Of a stretch of 64,000 nt of DNA, positions 37,784 through 46,462 are shown piece by piece (the first letter of the stretch is position 1; the number at the start of each line of letters is the position of its first letter). The notes beneath the pieces are model-generated. The model worked only from the letters and a program-made list of their open reading frames with translations, was not told the origin of the DNA and searched no databases. The stretch comes from Hydrogenophaga sp. SL48 (lineage in GTDB: Bacteria > Pseudomonadota > Gammaproteobacteria > Burkholderiales > Burkholderiaceae_C). The position numbers were made by a program, and so were the translations under genes. Where the stretch lies: contig NZ_CP063400.1 of assembly GCF_021729865.1 (NCBI RefSeq), positions 620,001-684,000 on the forward strand, written 5' to 3'.

Positions 37784-39124
37784 TTACTTGAACAACGCGT
37801 TGACAGGCTGCAGGTCTTCGGCCTTCAGCACGCCGCCCGCCTGCTTCAGCCGCAGCTGGCCCACCAGCACGTTGTAGCGCGCCACGGCGAGGTCGCGCTT
37901 GGTCTGGAACAGCTGGCTCTGGGCGTTGAGCACGTCGATGTTGATGCGCACACCGACCTGGTAACCCAGCTTGTTGGCGTCGAGCGCGCTCTGGCTGGAG
38001 GCTTCGGCCGCTTCGAGCGCCTTGACCTGGCCCATGCCGGAGAGCACACCGAAGTAGGCGCTGCGGGTGGCCTGGCTGATGGTGCGCAGCGCGGTTTCCC
38101 GGTCGGCGCGCGATTTTTCCACGAGGGCCAGCGCCTCTTTCACCCGGTTCTGGATCGCGCCGCCCGCGTACAGCGGCAGGTTGAACTGCAGGCCCACGCT
38201 GGCGGTGTTGCTGCGCACGTTGCCGGCGGTGGGGAAACTGGAGCTCGGTCCGCGGGCGACCTGGTACTGCCCCACGAGGTCGAGCGTCGGCTTGTGGCCG
38301 GCCTGGGCCTTCTGTGCCTCGATCTCGGCGATCTCGAAGGCCTTGTCGGTCTGCCGGACCACGGGGTGCTGGCGCAGGGCGTCCTGCACCCAGGCTTCGG
38401 GGTCGGCGGGCAGCACGGTCGGCAGGGTGACCGGCGCGGCCAGCGCGCGGGGGGTGGCGCCGCTGCGACCCACCAGCTGGTCGAGGGCCAGCTTCTTGAC
38501 CAGCAGGTCGTTGCTCGCGGCGATTTCCTGGGCGACCACGAGGTCGAAGCGCGCCTGGGCCTCACGGGAGTCGGTGACGGTCGAGGTGCCGACCTCGAAG
38601 TTGCGCTTGGCAGAAGCCAGTTGCTCAGACACAGCGGATTTCTGCGCCTGCACGAAGGTCAGGGTGTCCTGGGCCGCCGCCACGTCGAAATACGCCTGCG
38701 CGGTGCGAACGATCAGGTCCTGTTCGGCGGCGTCGAGTTGGGCCTTGGCGATGTCGATCGACAGTTGGCCTTGCTCGTTGTTGAATTGGTTGACCGGCCG
38801 GTACAGGGGCTGGCTCGCCGAGAGGGCGACGTTCTGCGAGTTGCTGGTCTTGCTGGTGTCGGTGACGCTGTTGCTGCTGTTGGCCCAGCTGGCCCCGGCG
38901 CCCAGGCCCGCCTGGGGGCGCAGCCCGGCCTTGGCCTGCTCGGCCTTGGCGAGCGCAGCGTCGTGCTGGGCGCGCGCCGATTGCAGCGTGGAGTCGAAGC
39001 CCCGCGCCGCTTCGTAGAGATCGACCAGGCTCTGCGCTTGCGCGCTCGCAGCGCCGCCCAGCGTCAGTGCGATGGCCAGCGCCAGGTGGCTGAGCACGGG
39101 GTGAGGGAAGGGCAGGGCTGTCAT
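37784..39124 (-). CDS. tolC: TolC-family outer-membrane efflux protein
   Basis: A 446-residue outer-membrane channel. After the signal peptide (LALAIALTLGGAASAQA) come two OEP repeats with the expected long helices (LVDLYEAARGFDSTLQSARAQ in the first; LALVEKSRADRETALRTIS in the second) and a C-terminal NVLVGQLRLKQAGG. It forms trimers that connect inner-membrane pumps to the outside. The start ATG at 39124 follows AAGGA by about five bases. An RND pump and adaptor are encoded 1.1 kb upstream on the same strand, so this may be their exit duct. Confidence 0.92.
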   Translation of the reverse strand: MTALPFPHPVLSHLALAIALTLGGAASAQAQSLVDLYEAARGFDSTLQSARAQHDAALAKAEQAKAGLRPQAGLGAGASWANSSNSVTDTSKTSNSQNVALSASQPLYRPVNQFNNEQGQLSIDIAKAQLDAAEQDLIVRTAQAYFDVAAAQDTLTFVQAQKSAVSEQLASAKRNFEVGTSTVTDSREAQARFDLVVAQEIAASNDLLVKKLALDQLVGRSGATPRALAAPVTLPTVLPADPEAWVQDALRQHPVVRQTDKAFEIAEIEAQKAQAGHKPTLDLVGQYQVARGPSSSFPTAGNVRSNTASVGLQFNLPLYAGGAIQNRVKEALALVEKSRADRETALRTISQATRSAYFGVLSGMGQVKALEAAEASSQSALDANKLGYQVGVRINIDVLNAQSQLFQTKRDLAVARYNVLVGQLRLKQAGGVLKAEDLQPVNALFK

Positions 39125-39161
39125 GGTCGTTCCTTGGGACTTCGGAGTGGCGCGGTGGTGG

Positions 39162-39509
39162 TCAGTACAAGGGCACGCCGGGGTCGCGCTGCTGCGACCA
39201 GGCGTTGATGCCACCGTGGATGTTGACGACGGCGCTGAAGCCGTTCTGCATCAGGAAATGCGCCACCTGCGCGCTGCGGGCGCCGTGGTGGCACAGGCAG
39301 GCGATGGGGCGGTCGCGGTCGAGTTCGAGGTAGCGCGCGGGCACGCTGCGCATGGGCATGGCCACGAGGTCAAACCCCTCGGCCTTGACCGACGCCGTCT
39401 GCATTTCCCAGGGTTCGCGCACGTCCAGCACCACCGGTGTGACACCGGGTGTCTGGCCGCTGGCGCTTTGCAGCCATTCGTCGATCTGTGCGGGGTGGAT
39501 GGATTGCAT
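39162..39509 (-). CDS. Rhodanese-domain protein
   Basis: A 115-residue single rhodanese domain. PVVLDVREPWEMQ is the CH2A-like motif, and the active-site loop is CLCHHGARSAQ with the persulfide Cys73 opening CHHGAR. A six-residue loop indicates sulfurtransferase rather than phosphatase activity. It lies between pcm and tolC on the same strand, an arrangement seen in other Comamonadaceae (from memory). Confidence 0.88.
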   Translation of the reverse strand: MQSIHPAQIDEWLQSASGQTPGVTPVVLDVREPWEMQTASVKAEGFDLVAMPMRSVPARYLELDRDRPIACLCHHGARSAQVAHFLMQNGFSAVVNIHGGINAWSQQRDPGVPLY

Positions 39510-39532
39510 GGTGGGCTCGCGCGGTGTGACGC

Positions 39533-40222
39533 TCAGAACTGGAAACGCGAGGGCTCGGAGAAGTTCCGCAAGCGGGGCGCCACGGTGTCCCAGGGCTGCG
39601 TGGTGCCGAAGGCAGCGTCGCCGGTGCGGGTGATGAACGAGGCGCGCATCACCGGCTCGTGGCCCACGATGGCGGCGAGGCGTCCGCCGGGGGCCAGCAG
39701 GTTCAACAGGGCGGCGGGCACCTCGGCCACCGAACCGGCGATCAGGATCACGTCCCACGGGCCTTCGAGCGCGCAGGCTGCGAAGCCGTTGGCGGTGGCG
39801 TCGGCCACGCGCACCTCGGCGTTGGTGATGCCGGCCTGCTGCAGGTGGGTGCGGGCGGTGCGGGCGGTGGCGTCGTCAATCTCCAGCGACACCACGCGCT
39901 GCGCCAGGCTGGCGAGCAGGGCCGTGGTGAAGCCGCTGCCGGTGCCGATCTCCAGCACCTTGTCGGTCGGCCTGACGGCCAGGTCCTGCACCAGGCGGGC
40001 CTGCACGCGCGGCGCCAGCATCACCTGGTCGGCCCCCTGGCCGAGCGGCAGCTCCATGTCCACATAGGCCAGCGCCTTCTGTGCGGCGGGCACGAAATGC
40101 TCGCGCTTGACGCTGTCGAGCAGCGCCAGCACGGCCGGGTCCAGCACTTCCCAGGGGCGGACTTGCTGTTCGATCATGTTGAAGCGCGCCTGGTCAAGGT
40201 TCATGGGGGCGATAGAGGTCAT
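39533..40222 (-). CDS. pcm: Protein-L-isoaspartate O-methyltransferase
   Basis: A 229-residue SAM-dependent methyltransferase. MIEQQVRPWEVLDPAVL and REHFVPAAQKALAYVDMELPLG are the substrate-side blocks, VLEIGTGSGFTTALLASLA is SAM motif I, and EGPWDVILIAGSVAEVP is the post-II region. It starts repair of isoaspartyl residues in aged proteins. The annotation Pcm-like is safer than Pcm, since the usual C-terminal region is somewhat divergent. The rhodanese gene follows 23 bases downstream. Confidence 0.88.
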   Translation of the reverse strand: MTSIAPMNLDQARFNMIEQQVRPWEVLDPAVLALLDSVKREHFVPAAQKALAYVDMELPLGQGADQVMLAPRVQARLVQDLAVRPTDKVLEIGTGSGFTTALLASLAQRVVSLEIDDATARTARTHLQQAGITNAEVRVADATANGFAACALEGPWDVILIAGSVAEVPAALLNLLAPGGRLAAIVGHEPVMRASFITRTGDAAFGTTQPWDTVAPRLRNFSEPSRFQF

Positions 40223-40264
40223 TTTTGATACTCCGGTGGGTATGTTAGCCGAACTGTGTCCATT

Positions 40265-43200
40265 TTACCGAGCGGGGGTTTCTGCCCCGCTGACGCCGCG
40301 CCCCATCAGGCGCCGTGCCCAGTTCGCCAGATCGTCCATGTAGCAATAGACCACGGGCACCACCACCAGCGTCAGGATCGACGAGGTGATGACGCCGCCG
40401 ATCACGGCCTGGCCCATGGGCGCGCGCTGCTCCGAGCCTTCGGTGAGCGCAAAAGCCAGCGGCACCATGCCGAACACCATGGCCAGCGTGGTCATGAGAA
40501 TGGGGCGCAACCGCACCTTGGCCGCCAGCAGCAGGGCGTTTTCGCGGTCCAGTGGCGGCTGACCTTCGAAGCCCTCGCGGGCGCGGATGGCGAAGTCCAC
40601 CAGCAGGATCGCGTTTTTCGTCACCAGGCCCATCAGCAGCACCACGCCGATCACCGAGAACATGCTCATGGTCGAGCCGAACATCAGCAGCGCCAGCACC
40701 ACGCCGATCAGCGTGAGCGGCAGCGCGGTCATGAGCGCCAGCGGCTGCAGGAAGCTCTGGAACTGGCTGGCCAGGATCATGTAGATGAAGATGATGGCCA
40801 GCGCCAGCGCCGACACGGCGTAGCCGAACGACTCCTGCATGTTCTTGGTCGAACCGCCGAACTCGTAGCGGTAGCCCGGCGGCATGGCGATGGTGTCGAG
40901 CACCTGGCGGATCTCGGTGGACACATCGCCCGCCGAACGGCCGAACACGTTGGCGTTGATGGCGACCTCGCGGTTCAGGTTGCGGCGGTTGATCTGGTTC
41001 GGGCCGGTCGATTCCAGCACCTGCGCCACCTGGCCCAGGCGCACCACGCGCGCCGTGCCGTCGGCGGCGGTGCCGACCACGAAGGGCAGTTGCTCCAGGT
41101 CGCTGGTGCGCGCGCGTTGCTCGGGCGCCAGGCGCACGTTCACGTCGTAGCTCTCGCCGTCGGCCGCGCGCCAGTTGCCCACGGTCTGGCCCGCCACCAG
41201 GGTGCGCAGGCTGCCCGCCACCGACGCCGCGCTCAGGCCCGCGTCCGACGCGATCTCGCGCCGCATCACCACGTCCACCGTCGGCTTGTTGGGCTTGACG
41301 CTGGCGTCCAGGTCGACGAGCCCGACGATGGGGCGGATGCGCTCCATCACGGTCGCCGTCAGGCGCTCCAGCTCGGCCAGGTCGTCGCCCTGCAGCGAGA
41401 ACTCGACCTGCTTGTTGCCGCCCACCGGGTCGAGCAGGCCCGCGTGCGTCACGTTGATGCCCGGCACCGTGCGCAGCCGGTCGCGCAGCCTCGCGGCCAT
41501 GGTGTCGGCGTTGAGGCTGCGGTCCTGGCGGTCCACCAGGCGCACATAGACGCTGGCGTACATGGTGCCCTGCGCGTTGCCGGTGTTGATGGTCGAGAGC
41601 GTGTACTTCACCTCGGGAAACTCGCGCAGGATGGCCTCGACCTGTTTCGTCTTGGCCTCGGTGGCCTCCAGCGACGAGCCGACCGGCGTGTGGAACGAGA
41701 GCGAGGTTTCGGAGAAGTCGGCCTTGGGCACGAACTCGGTGCCGAGCAGCGGCACCATGAAAACGCTGCTGACGAACACCACCAGCGCCAGCGCCAGCGT
41801 GGCCAGCTTGTGGGTCAGCGACCAGCGCAGGGCGCCCTGGTAGGTCTCGGTCATGCTGTCCTGCAGGCGGTCGAACCAGCCGGTCACGCGGCCGATGGTC
41901 TTGTCGTACAGCGTGACGGGCGCGGCGTGCCGGCCGTGTTTCTCGATCTCCGGGTCGTGCCAGATCGAGGACAGCATCGGGTCGAGCGTGAAGCTCACGA
42001 ACATCGAGATCAGCACCGCCGCCACCATGGTGATGCCGAACTCGTGGAAGAACTTGCCGATGATGCCGCCCATGAAGCCGATGGGCAGGAACACCGCCAC
42101 GATGGACAGCGTGGTCGCGAGCACCGCGAGGCCGATTTCCTGCGTGCCGTCCATGGCGGCGTCGAAGGGCTTCTTGCCCATCTGCACGTGGCGCACGATG
42201 TTTTCGCGCACCACGATGGCGTCGTCGATCAGCAGGCCCACCGAGAGCGTGAGCGCCATCAGCGTGATCATGTTGATGGTGAAGCCGAACAGGTTCATGA
42301 AGAAGAAGGTGCCGATCACCGAGATCGGCAGCGTGAGGCCGGTGATCACGGTCGAGCGCCACGAGTTCAGGAACAGGAACACGATCAGCACGGTCAGCAG
42401 CGCGCCTTCGATCAGCGTGCGCCGCACGTTGTCCACCGAGACGCGGATCGGCCGCGAGCCGTCGGCGATCGGCTCCAGGCGCACGCCCGGTGGCAGCTCG
42501 GCCTTGAGCGACTCGATGGTGGCCTTCAGACCGTCGGTCACGGCGATGGTGTTTTCGTCCTGCGCCTTCTGCACCTGCAGCAGCAGCGTGCGCTGGCCGT
42601 TGTACAGCGCGAGGCTGGACACCTCCTGCGTGCCGTCGCTCACCTTGGCCACCTGCGAGAGCCGCACCGGGCTGCCGCCCCGGCGCGCGACGATGATGTC
42701 TTCAAAGTCTTTCGGGTTCTGCAGGCGCGAGAGCACCTGCACCACGCGGTCGCGCTCGGTGGTCTTGAGCGTGCCGACCGGGAGGTCCTGGTTGTCGTTG
42801 CGCACCGCCGTGGCGATCTGGTCGGCGGTGATGCCCAGGGCCTCCATGGCCGAGGGATCGAGGTCGATGTTGACCGCGCGGCGCGTGCCGCCGACCAGCG
42901 TCACCGAGCCCACGCCGCGCACGTTTTCCATGCGCTTCTTCAAGGTCTGTTCGGCCCAGGTGGTCAGCTCCACAGCAGAAGGCGCTTTGCCGTTCACGGC
43001 CTCCGGGAGGACCGCGACCGACCAGATCGAGCGGGCCGACGGGTCGAAGCGCAGCACGCGCGGTTCTTTCACGTCGGTGCGGAAGGTCGGGCGCAGGATG
43101 GCGATTTTCTCGCGCACGTCGTCGGCCGCCTTGCGCCCGTCGATGTGCAGCTGGAACTCGATGATGACGACCGACTGGCCTTCGTAGCTGCGCGAGGTGA

Positions 43201-43438
43201 GGGCGTTGACGCCGGCGATGGCGTTGACCGCTTCTTCCACCTTCTTCGTGACCTCGCTCTCCACGATCTCGGGCGAGGCGCCGGGGTACTCGGTGGTGAC
43301 CACCACCACGGGGAAGTCGATGTTGGGGAACTGATCCACCTTGAGGCGCTGGAACGAAAACAGCCCCAGCACCGTCAAGGCAAGCATCACCATGGTCGCG
43401 AAGACCGGGTTGCGCAGCGAAACCTGGGTGAACCACAT
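40265..43438 (-). CDS. RND-family efflux permease (HAE1/AcrB type)
   Basis: A 1057-residue inner-membrane proton-driven pump subunit with the usual two sets of six helices and two large periplasmic loops. It begins MWFTQVSLRNPVFATMVML. The first half carries GLLIDDAIVVRENIVRHVQ, with the Asp pair used for proton relay; the second half has GLVTKNAILLVDFAIRAREG. The trio TetR-adaptor-permease is leftward and closely packed. Substrates are probably hydrophobic drugs or lipids, not readable from sequence. Confidence 0.95.
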   Translation of the reverse strand: MWFTQVSLRNPVFATMVMLALTVLGLFSFQRLKVDQFPNIDFPVVVVTTEYPGASPEIVESEVTKKVEEAVNAIAGVNALTSRSYEGQSVVIIEFQLHIDGRKAADDVREKIAILRPTFRTDVKEPRVLRFDPSARSIWSVAVLPEAVNGKAPSAVELTTWAEQTLKKRMENVRGVGSVTLVGGTRRAVNIDLDPSAMEALGITADQIATAVRNDNQDLPVGTLKTTERDRVVQVLSRLQNPKDFEDIIVARRGGSPVRLSQVAKVSDGTQEVSSLALYNGQRTLLLQVQKAQDENTIAVTDGLKATIESLKAELPPGVRLEPIADGSRPIRVSVDNVRRTLIEGALLTVLIVFLFLNSWRSTVITGLTLPISVIGTFFFMNLFGFTINMITLMALTLSVGLLIDDAIVVRENIVRHVQMGKKPFDAAMDGTQEIGLAVLATTLSIVAVFLPIGFMGGIIGKFFHEFGITMVAAVLISMFVSFTLDPMLSSIWHDPEIEKHGRHAAPVTLYDKTIGRVTGWFDRLQDSMTETYQGALRWSLTHKLATLALALVVFVSSVFMVPLLGTEFVPKADFSETSLSFHTPVGSSLEATEAKTKQVEAILREFPEVKYTLSTINTGNAQGTMYASVYVRLVDRQDRSLNADTMAARLRDRLRTVPGINVTHAGLLDPVGGNKQVEFSLQGDDLAELERLTATVMERIRPIVGLVDLDASVKPNKPTVDVVMRREIASDAGLSAASVAGSLRTLVAGQTVGNWRAADGESYDVNVRLAPEQRARTSDLEQLPFVVGTAADGTARVVRLGQVAQVLESTGPNQINRRNLNREVAINANVFGRSAGDVSTEIRQVLDTIAMPPGYRYEFGGSTKNMQESFGYAVSALALAIIFIYMILASQFQSFLQPLALMTALPLTLIGVVLALLMFGSTMSMFSVIGVVLLMGLVTKNAILLVDFAIRAREGFEGQPPLDRENALLLAAKVRLRPILMTTLAMVFGMVPLAFALTEGSEQRAPMGQAVIGGVITSSILTLVVVPVVYCYMDDLANWARRLMGRGVSGAETPAR

Positions 43439-43448
43439 GGCGCGGCGC

Positions 43449-44633
43449 TCAGTTCGACGCAGCCGGGGGAGCGGAGCCAGCGGCCGGGGTCGCGAGCTGG
43501 ACCTCGGTGCCCTCGCGGATCAGCCCGGCCTGTGCGCGCAGCAGTTGCGTGCCCACCGGTGCCGCCTTCACGCCGTCCACGATCAGCATGGGCTCGCCGT
43601 TCAGCACACCCTGGCGTTCCACCGTCACCGGCACATGGGCGACCTTGCCGTTCTGAACCACCTGCAGGTAGGGCTGCGGCTTGTCGTTGCGCACGGCCGA
43701 GAGCGGCACCGCCGGTGCGTTCAGTCGGCCGGTGACGATTTCGCCCTGTGCGAACAGGCCCTGGCGCATGCCGGCCGCGGCGGGCACGCGCAGGTAGATC
43801 AGCACGCTGCGGCTGCCCGCCTGCACGCTGGGGTTGATGCGTGCCACGGCCGCGTCCACCGGCGCGGCCAGACCCTCGACCGTGAGCCGCGCCTTCTGCC
43901 CCGCGATCACGCCCGCGGCGTCGGCCGGGGCCAGCGCGGCCTCCAGCTCGAAGCCGGAGAGATCAACCACCTCCAGCACGCGCGCGTCCAGCGCCACCCG
44001 CTCGCCGTTCTGCGCCAGCCGCGCCGATACCTGGCCACTCAGCGGCGAGCGCAGCGTGGTGTCGCCCAGTGTCTTGCGCGCGATGTCCAGCGCCGCCATG
44101 GCGGCCATGTGGTTGGCCTCGGCCGCCGCCAGGCTGGACGACGAGGTCTCCAGCGCGGTGGCCGAGATGAAACCCTGCTTCACCAGCGACTGGTTGTTGT
44201 CCTGCGTGCGGCGGGCGATGGTCACCTGGGCCTGTGCCGATTTGGCCTGCTGCTCGGCCTGGCGCACCCGCGCCTGCGCCTCGGTGCTGTCGATGCGCGC
44301 GACCACTTCGCCCGCCCGCACCGTCTCGCCTTCGCGCTTGCTCAGGCCCTGCAGCTCGCCCGCGACCCTGGCCTTGATGGCGGCCGTCTGCAGCGCCCTG
44401 AGCGAGCCCGAGACCGCCACCGACTGCGCCAGGTCCAGCTGCTGCACCACCGCCACGTCCTGAGGCGAGAGCTGGTAGACCGGGGCCTGCTGCGCGGCCA
44501 CCGCCGCCGCGCTGGCCGCGTCGTTGCGTGCCTGGCGCTGCTTCAGCGCGCGCCCGACGCCCAGGGCGATGGCCAGCACCAGCAGGCCCAGCAACAACCA
44601 CTTGATCCAGGCGGAACGCGACGAGGGGCTCAT
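43449..44633 (-). CDS. RND efflux periplasmic adaptor
   Basis: A 394-residue membrane-fusion protein. One N-terminal helix (about 10-28, WIKWLLLGLLVLAIALGVG) anchors it in the inner membrane. A lipoyl-like half-site pair (AAIKARVAGELQGLSKREGETVRAGEVVARID and the later GQVSARLAQNGERVA) flanks a coiled-coil hairpin with QAEQQAKSAQAQVTIARR. It starts in the last four bases of the tetR gene, and the permease gene begins ten bases after its stop. Confidence 0.93.
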   Translation of the reverse strand: MSPSSRSAWIKWLLLGLLVLAIALGVGRALKQRQARNDAASAAAVAAQQAPVYQLSPQDVAVVQQLDLAQSVAVSGSLRALQTAAIKARVAGELQGLSKREGETVRAGEVVARIDSTEAQARVRQAEQQAKSAQAQVTIARRTQDNNQSLVKQGFISATALETSSSSLAAAEANHMAAMAALDIARKTLGDTTLRSPLSGQVSARLAQNGERVALDARVLEVVDLSGFELEAALAPADAAGVIAGQKARLTVEGLAAPVDAAVARINPSVQAGSRSVLIYLRVPAAAGMRQGLFAQGEIVTGRLNAPAVPLSAVRNDKPQPYLQVVQNGKVAHVPVTVERQGVLNGEPMLIVDGVKAAPVGTQLLRAQAGLIREGTEVQLATPAAGSAPPAASN

Positions 44634-45298
44634 GGGGGGGACGTTTCAGGTGAAGAAGGGGGGCGGAGCAGCATGCCGTTGAGCAGCAAGCCCACTTGGG
44701 TGTCGATGAAGCTGACCGGGTCGATCTGCTGGCTGGAGGGGCAGCAGGGCGCCATCGAGTGTTTCCACATCAGCAGAAAGATCATGGGGGCGATCAGGCT
44801 GTAGATCGCGTACTCGAGTTCCATGGTTCGGAACTCGCCGCGGTCCATGCCCCGTTGCAGCACCCGCTTGAGCAGGTCGTGGCCCGGACCGATCACTTCC
44901 TGCTGGTAGAAGGCGGCGATCTCGGGGAACGTGCCCGACTCGCTCATCACCAGCTTGGTGATGCCCGAGGCCGTGGTCATGCCGATGCGCTCCCACCACG
45001 ATTGCATGGTGTAGCGCAGCAGCTCGGCGCTGTCGCCCTGGAACTGGTCCAGCTCCTGGTTCCATTCGCTGAACCGGCCCGCGATGCTTTCGCGCACCAC
45101 CGCCTTGAACAGCTCTTCCTTGCTCGGGAAATAGAGGAACAGCGTGCCCTTGGAAACGCCCGCGCGCGCGGCGACTTCTTCGACGCGGGTGGCGGCAAAG
45201 CCTTTTTCAACGAACAGGGCGAGGGCGGCGTCCAGCAGTTCGCCGGGGCGCGCTTCTTTGCGGCGCTCCCGTTTGCCGGTGGGTGAGGAGGTGTCCAT
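44630..45298 (-). CDS. TetR-family transcriptional regulator of the RND operon
   Basis: A 222-residue regulator. The N-terminal DNA-binding domain (about 17-65) contains LLDAALALFVEKGFAATRVEEV and AGVSKGTLFLYFPSKEELF, the TetR helix-turn-helix. The C-terminal helical domain would sense a ligand. It is the first gene of the leftward RND operon; a palindrome 10 bases upstream is the probable autoregulatory operator. The ligand is unknown. Confidence 0.93.
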   Translation of the reverse strand: MDTSSPTGKRERRKEARPGELLDAALALFVEKGFAATRVEEVAARAGVSKGTLFLYFPSKEELFKAVVRESIAGRFSEWNQELDQFQGDSAELLRYTMQSWWERIGMTTASGITKLVMSESGTFPEIAAFYQQEVIGPGHDLLKRVLQRGMDRGEFRTMELEYAIYSLIAPMIFLLMWKHSMAPCCPSSQQIDPVSFIDTQVGLLLNGMLLRPPSSPETSPP

Positions 45299-45307
45299 TT
45301 TTTAGTG

Positions 45308-45321
45308 ACTGACTGGTCAGT
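45308..45321. promoter_or_regulatory. Candidate TetR operator
   Basis: ACTGAC-TG-GTCAGT, a perfect six-base inverted repeat, stands 10 bases upstream of the tetR start. Such spacing and symmetry match operators of TetR repressors that control RND operons, where the repressor blocks its own promoter. A second partial half-site (AACCAGTCGG) follows at about 45327-45336. Confidence 0.65.
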
Positions 45322-45347
45322 AATGTAACCAGTCGGCCCGGGCGGTG

Positions 45348-46292
45348 TCAACGCGAGGCCGGCACCACGATGCCCTCGCAGGCGGCAATGCGCGCGCCCT
45401 CGTCGAACACAAACTGCTTGAAGGCCAGGTTGACGCCGCTCAGGCCGGTGTCGCGGCGGTGGATGAAGCACCAGTCGATGAACTTGGGCATGTCCACCAC
45501 GTCGAGCATCGCGATGCGGCCCGCCGCCAGCTCCACCTGGACCACGTGGGCCGAAAGAAAGCTGATGCCCAGGCCGCACATCACCGCGTGTTTGATGGTT
45601 TCGTTGCCGGCCAGCTCCATGCCCAGCCGCACCTGGATCGACTGCGCCTGCAGCAGCTGCTCAAGGAACGAACGGGTGGACGAGCCCTGCTCGCGGAAGA
45701 TGAAGTCCTCGTGCTGCAGCTCGGCCCACGGGATGCCCTGCCTGCCGACGAGAGGGTGGTCGGGGGCCGCCACGATGCAGTGCGGGTGGCGCGCGAAGCT
45801 TGATGCGTCGAGGTCGGCCTCGGACGGCGGGTAGCCGGTGATCGCGATGTCGAGCTGGTGCTCGACCAGCATGGCCAGGATCTCCGGGCGCTTGGCCACG
45901 GTCAGCTTGAGCCGCACGTCGGGGAAGCGCTGGTGGAATTCGTGCAGCAGCCGGGGCGCGAAGTAGTGCGCGGGCGAGACCACGCCCAGGTGCAGCAGGC
46001 CGCGCGGGCCGCGCGCCCCGTCGCCGGCGGCGCCTTCTTCGTGGAAGGCCATGGCGTTTTCGGCGTCCTTCACCTGCGCGAGGATGCGCCGCGCGTGCAG
46101 CACGAGCTCGCGCCCGGCCTCGCTCAGGCGCTTGCGGTCGTTCGGGTCGAAGAGGGCGATGCGCAGCTCTTTTTCGAGCTGGCGCACGAGCATGGACACG
46201 GCGGGCTGCGTCATGCCCAGCTGTTCGGCCGCGCGGGAAAAGCCGCCGAGCCGCGCCACGGCCTCAAACACCTTGAGCTGGCGGATGTTCAT
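45348..46292 (-). CDS. LysR-family regulator, CbbR-like, divergent from the rhamnose operon
   Basis: A 314-residue LysR regulator. The N-terminal winged helix is MNIRQLKVFEAVARLGGFSRAAEQLGMTQPAVSMLV; the C-terminal periplasmic-binding-like effector domain includes NETIKHAVMCGLGISFLSAHVV, a block close to CbbR and related regulators. A GTG start four codons upstream (46304) is less likely. It is divergent from rhaD with about 170 bases between the starts, where repeated TTTTCATAA elements lie. By position it is the best candidate regulator of rhamnose catabolism, but this role is inferred. Confidence 0.85.
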   Translation of the reverse strand: MNIRQLKVFEAVARLGGFSRAAEQLGMTQPAVSMLVRQLEKELRIALFDPNDRKRLSEAGRELVLHARRILAQVKDAENAMAFHEEGAAGDGARGPRGLLHLGVVSPAHYFAPRLLHEFHQRFPDVRLKLTVAKRPEILAMLVEHQLDIAITGYPPSEADLDASSFARHPHCIVAAPDHPLVGRQGIPWAELQHEDFIFREQGSSTRSFLEQLLQAQSIQVRLGMELAGNETIKHAVMCGLGISFLSAHVVQVELAAGRIAMLDVVDMPKFIDWCFIHRRDTGLSGVNLAFKQFVFDEGARIAACEGIVVPASR

Positions 46293-46383
46293 CGAAGCCG
46301 TCACGGAAGTTTTTCCCTATGGGTTACCCGAATGGATGGGCGGGTTTGGCTGTCTGGCGGCCATGGAAACGCCGCAGTGGCGA

Positions 46384-46425
46384 ATTTTATAAGTGATCAT
46401 GATGGTTTTCATAAGTTTTCATAAA
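46384..46425. promoter_or_regulatory. Candidate LysR/activator site between LysR gene and rhaD
   Basis: This AT-rich 42-base stretch in a GC-rich region has TTTTATAAG, the palindrome ATCATGAT (46396-46403) and a tandem direct repeat TTTTCATAAG-TTTTCATAAA (46406-46425). It lies 38 bases before the rhaD start, where a LysR activation site would be expected. The assignment rests on symmetry and position only. Confidence 0.45.
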
Positions 46426-46462
46426 TTGCTCGTATGGGTTTGCGTGCCTACCATCGCGCCCC

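Noticed and set aside
40256..43735. A 1159-codon open frame on the plus strand opposite the RND permease
   Set aside because: It is the antisense of the conserved RND gene; its translation is His/Arg/Gln/Ala-rich with no recognisable domain.
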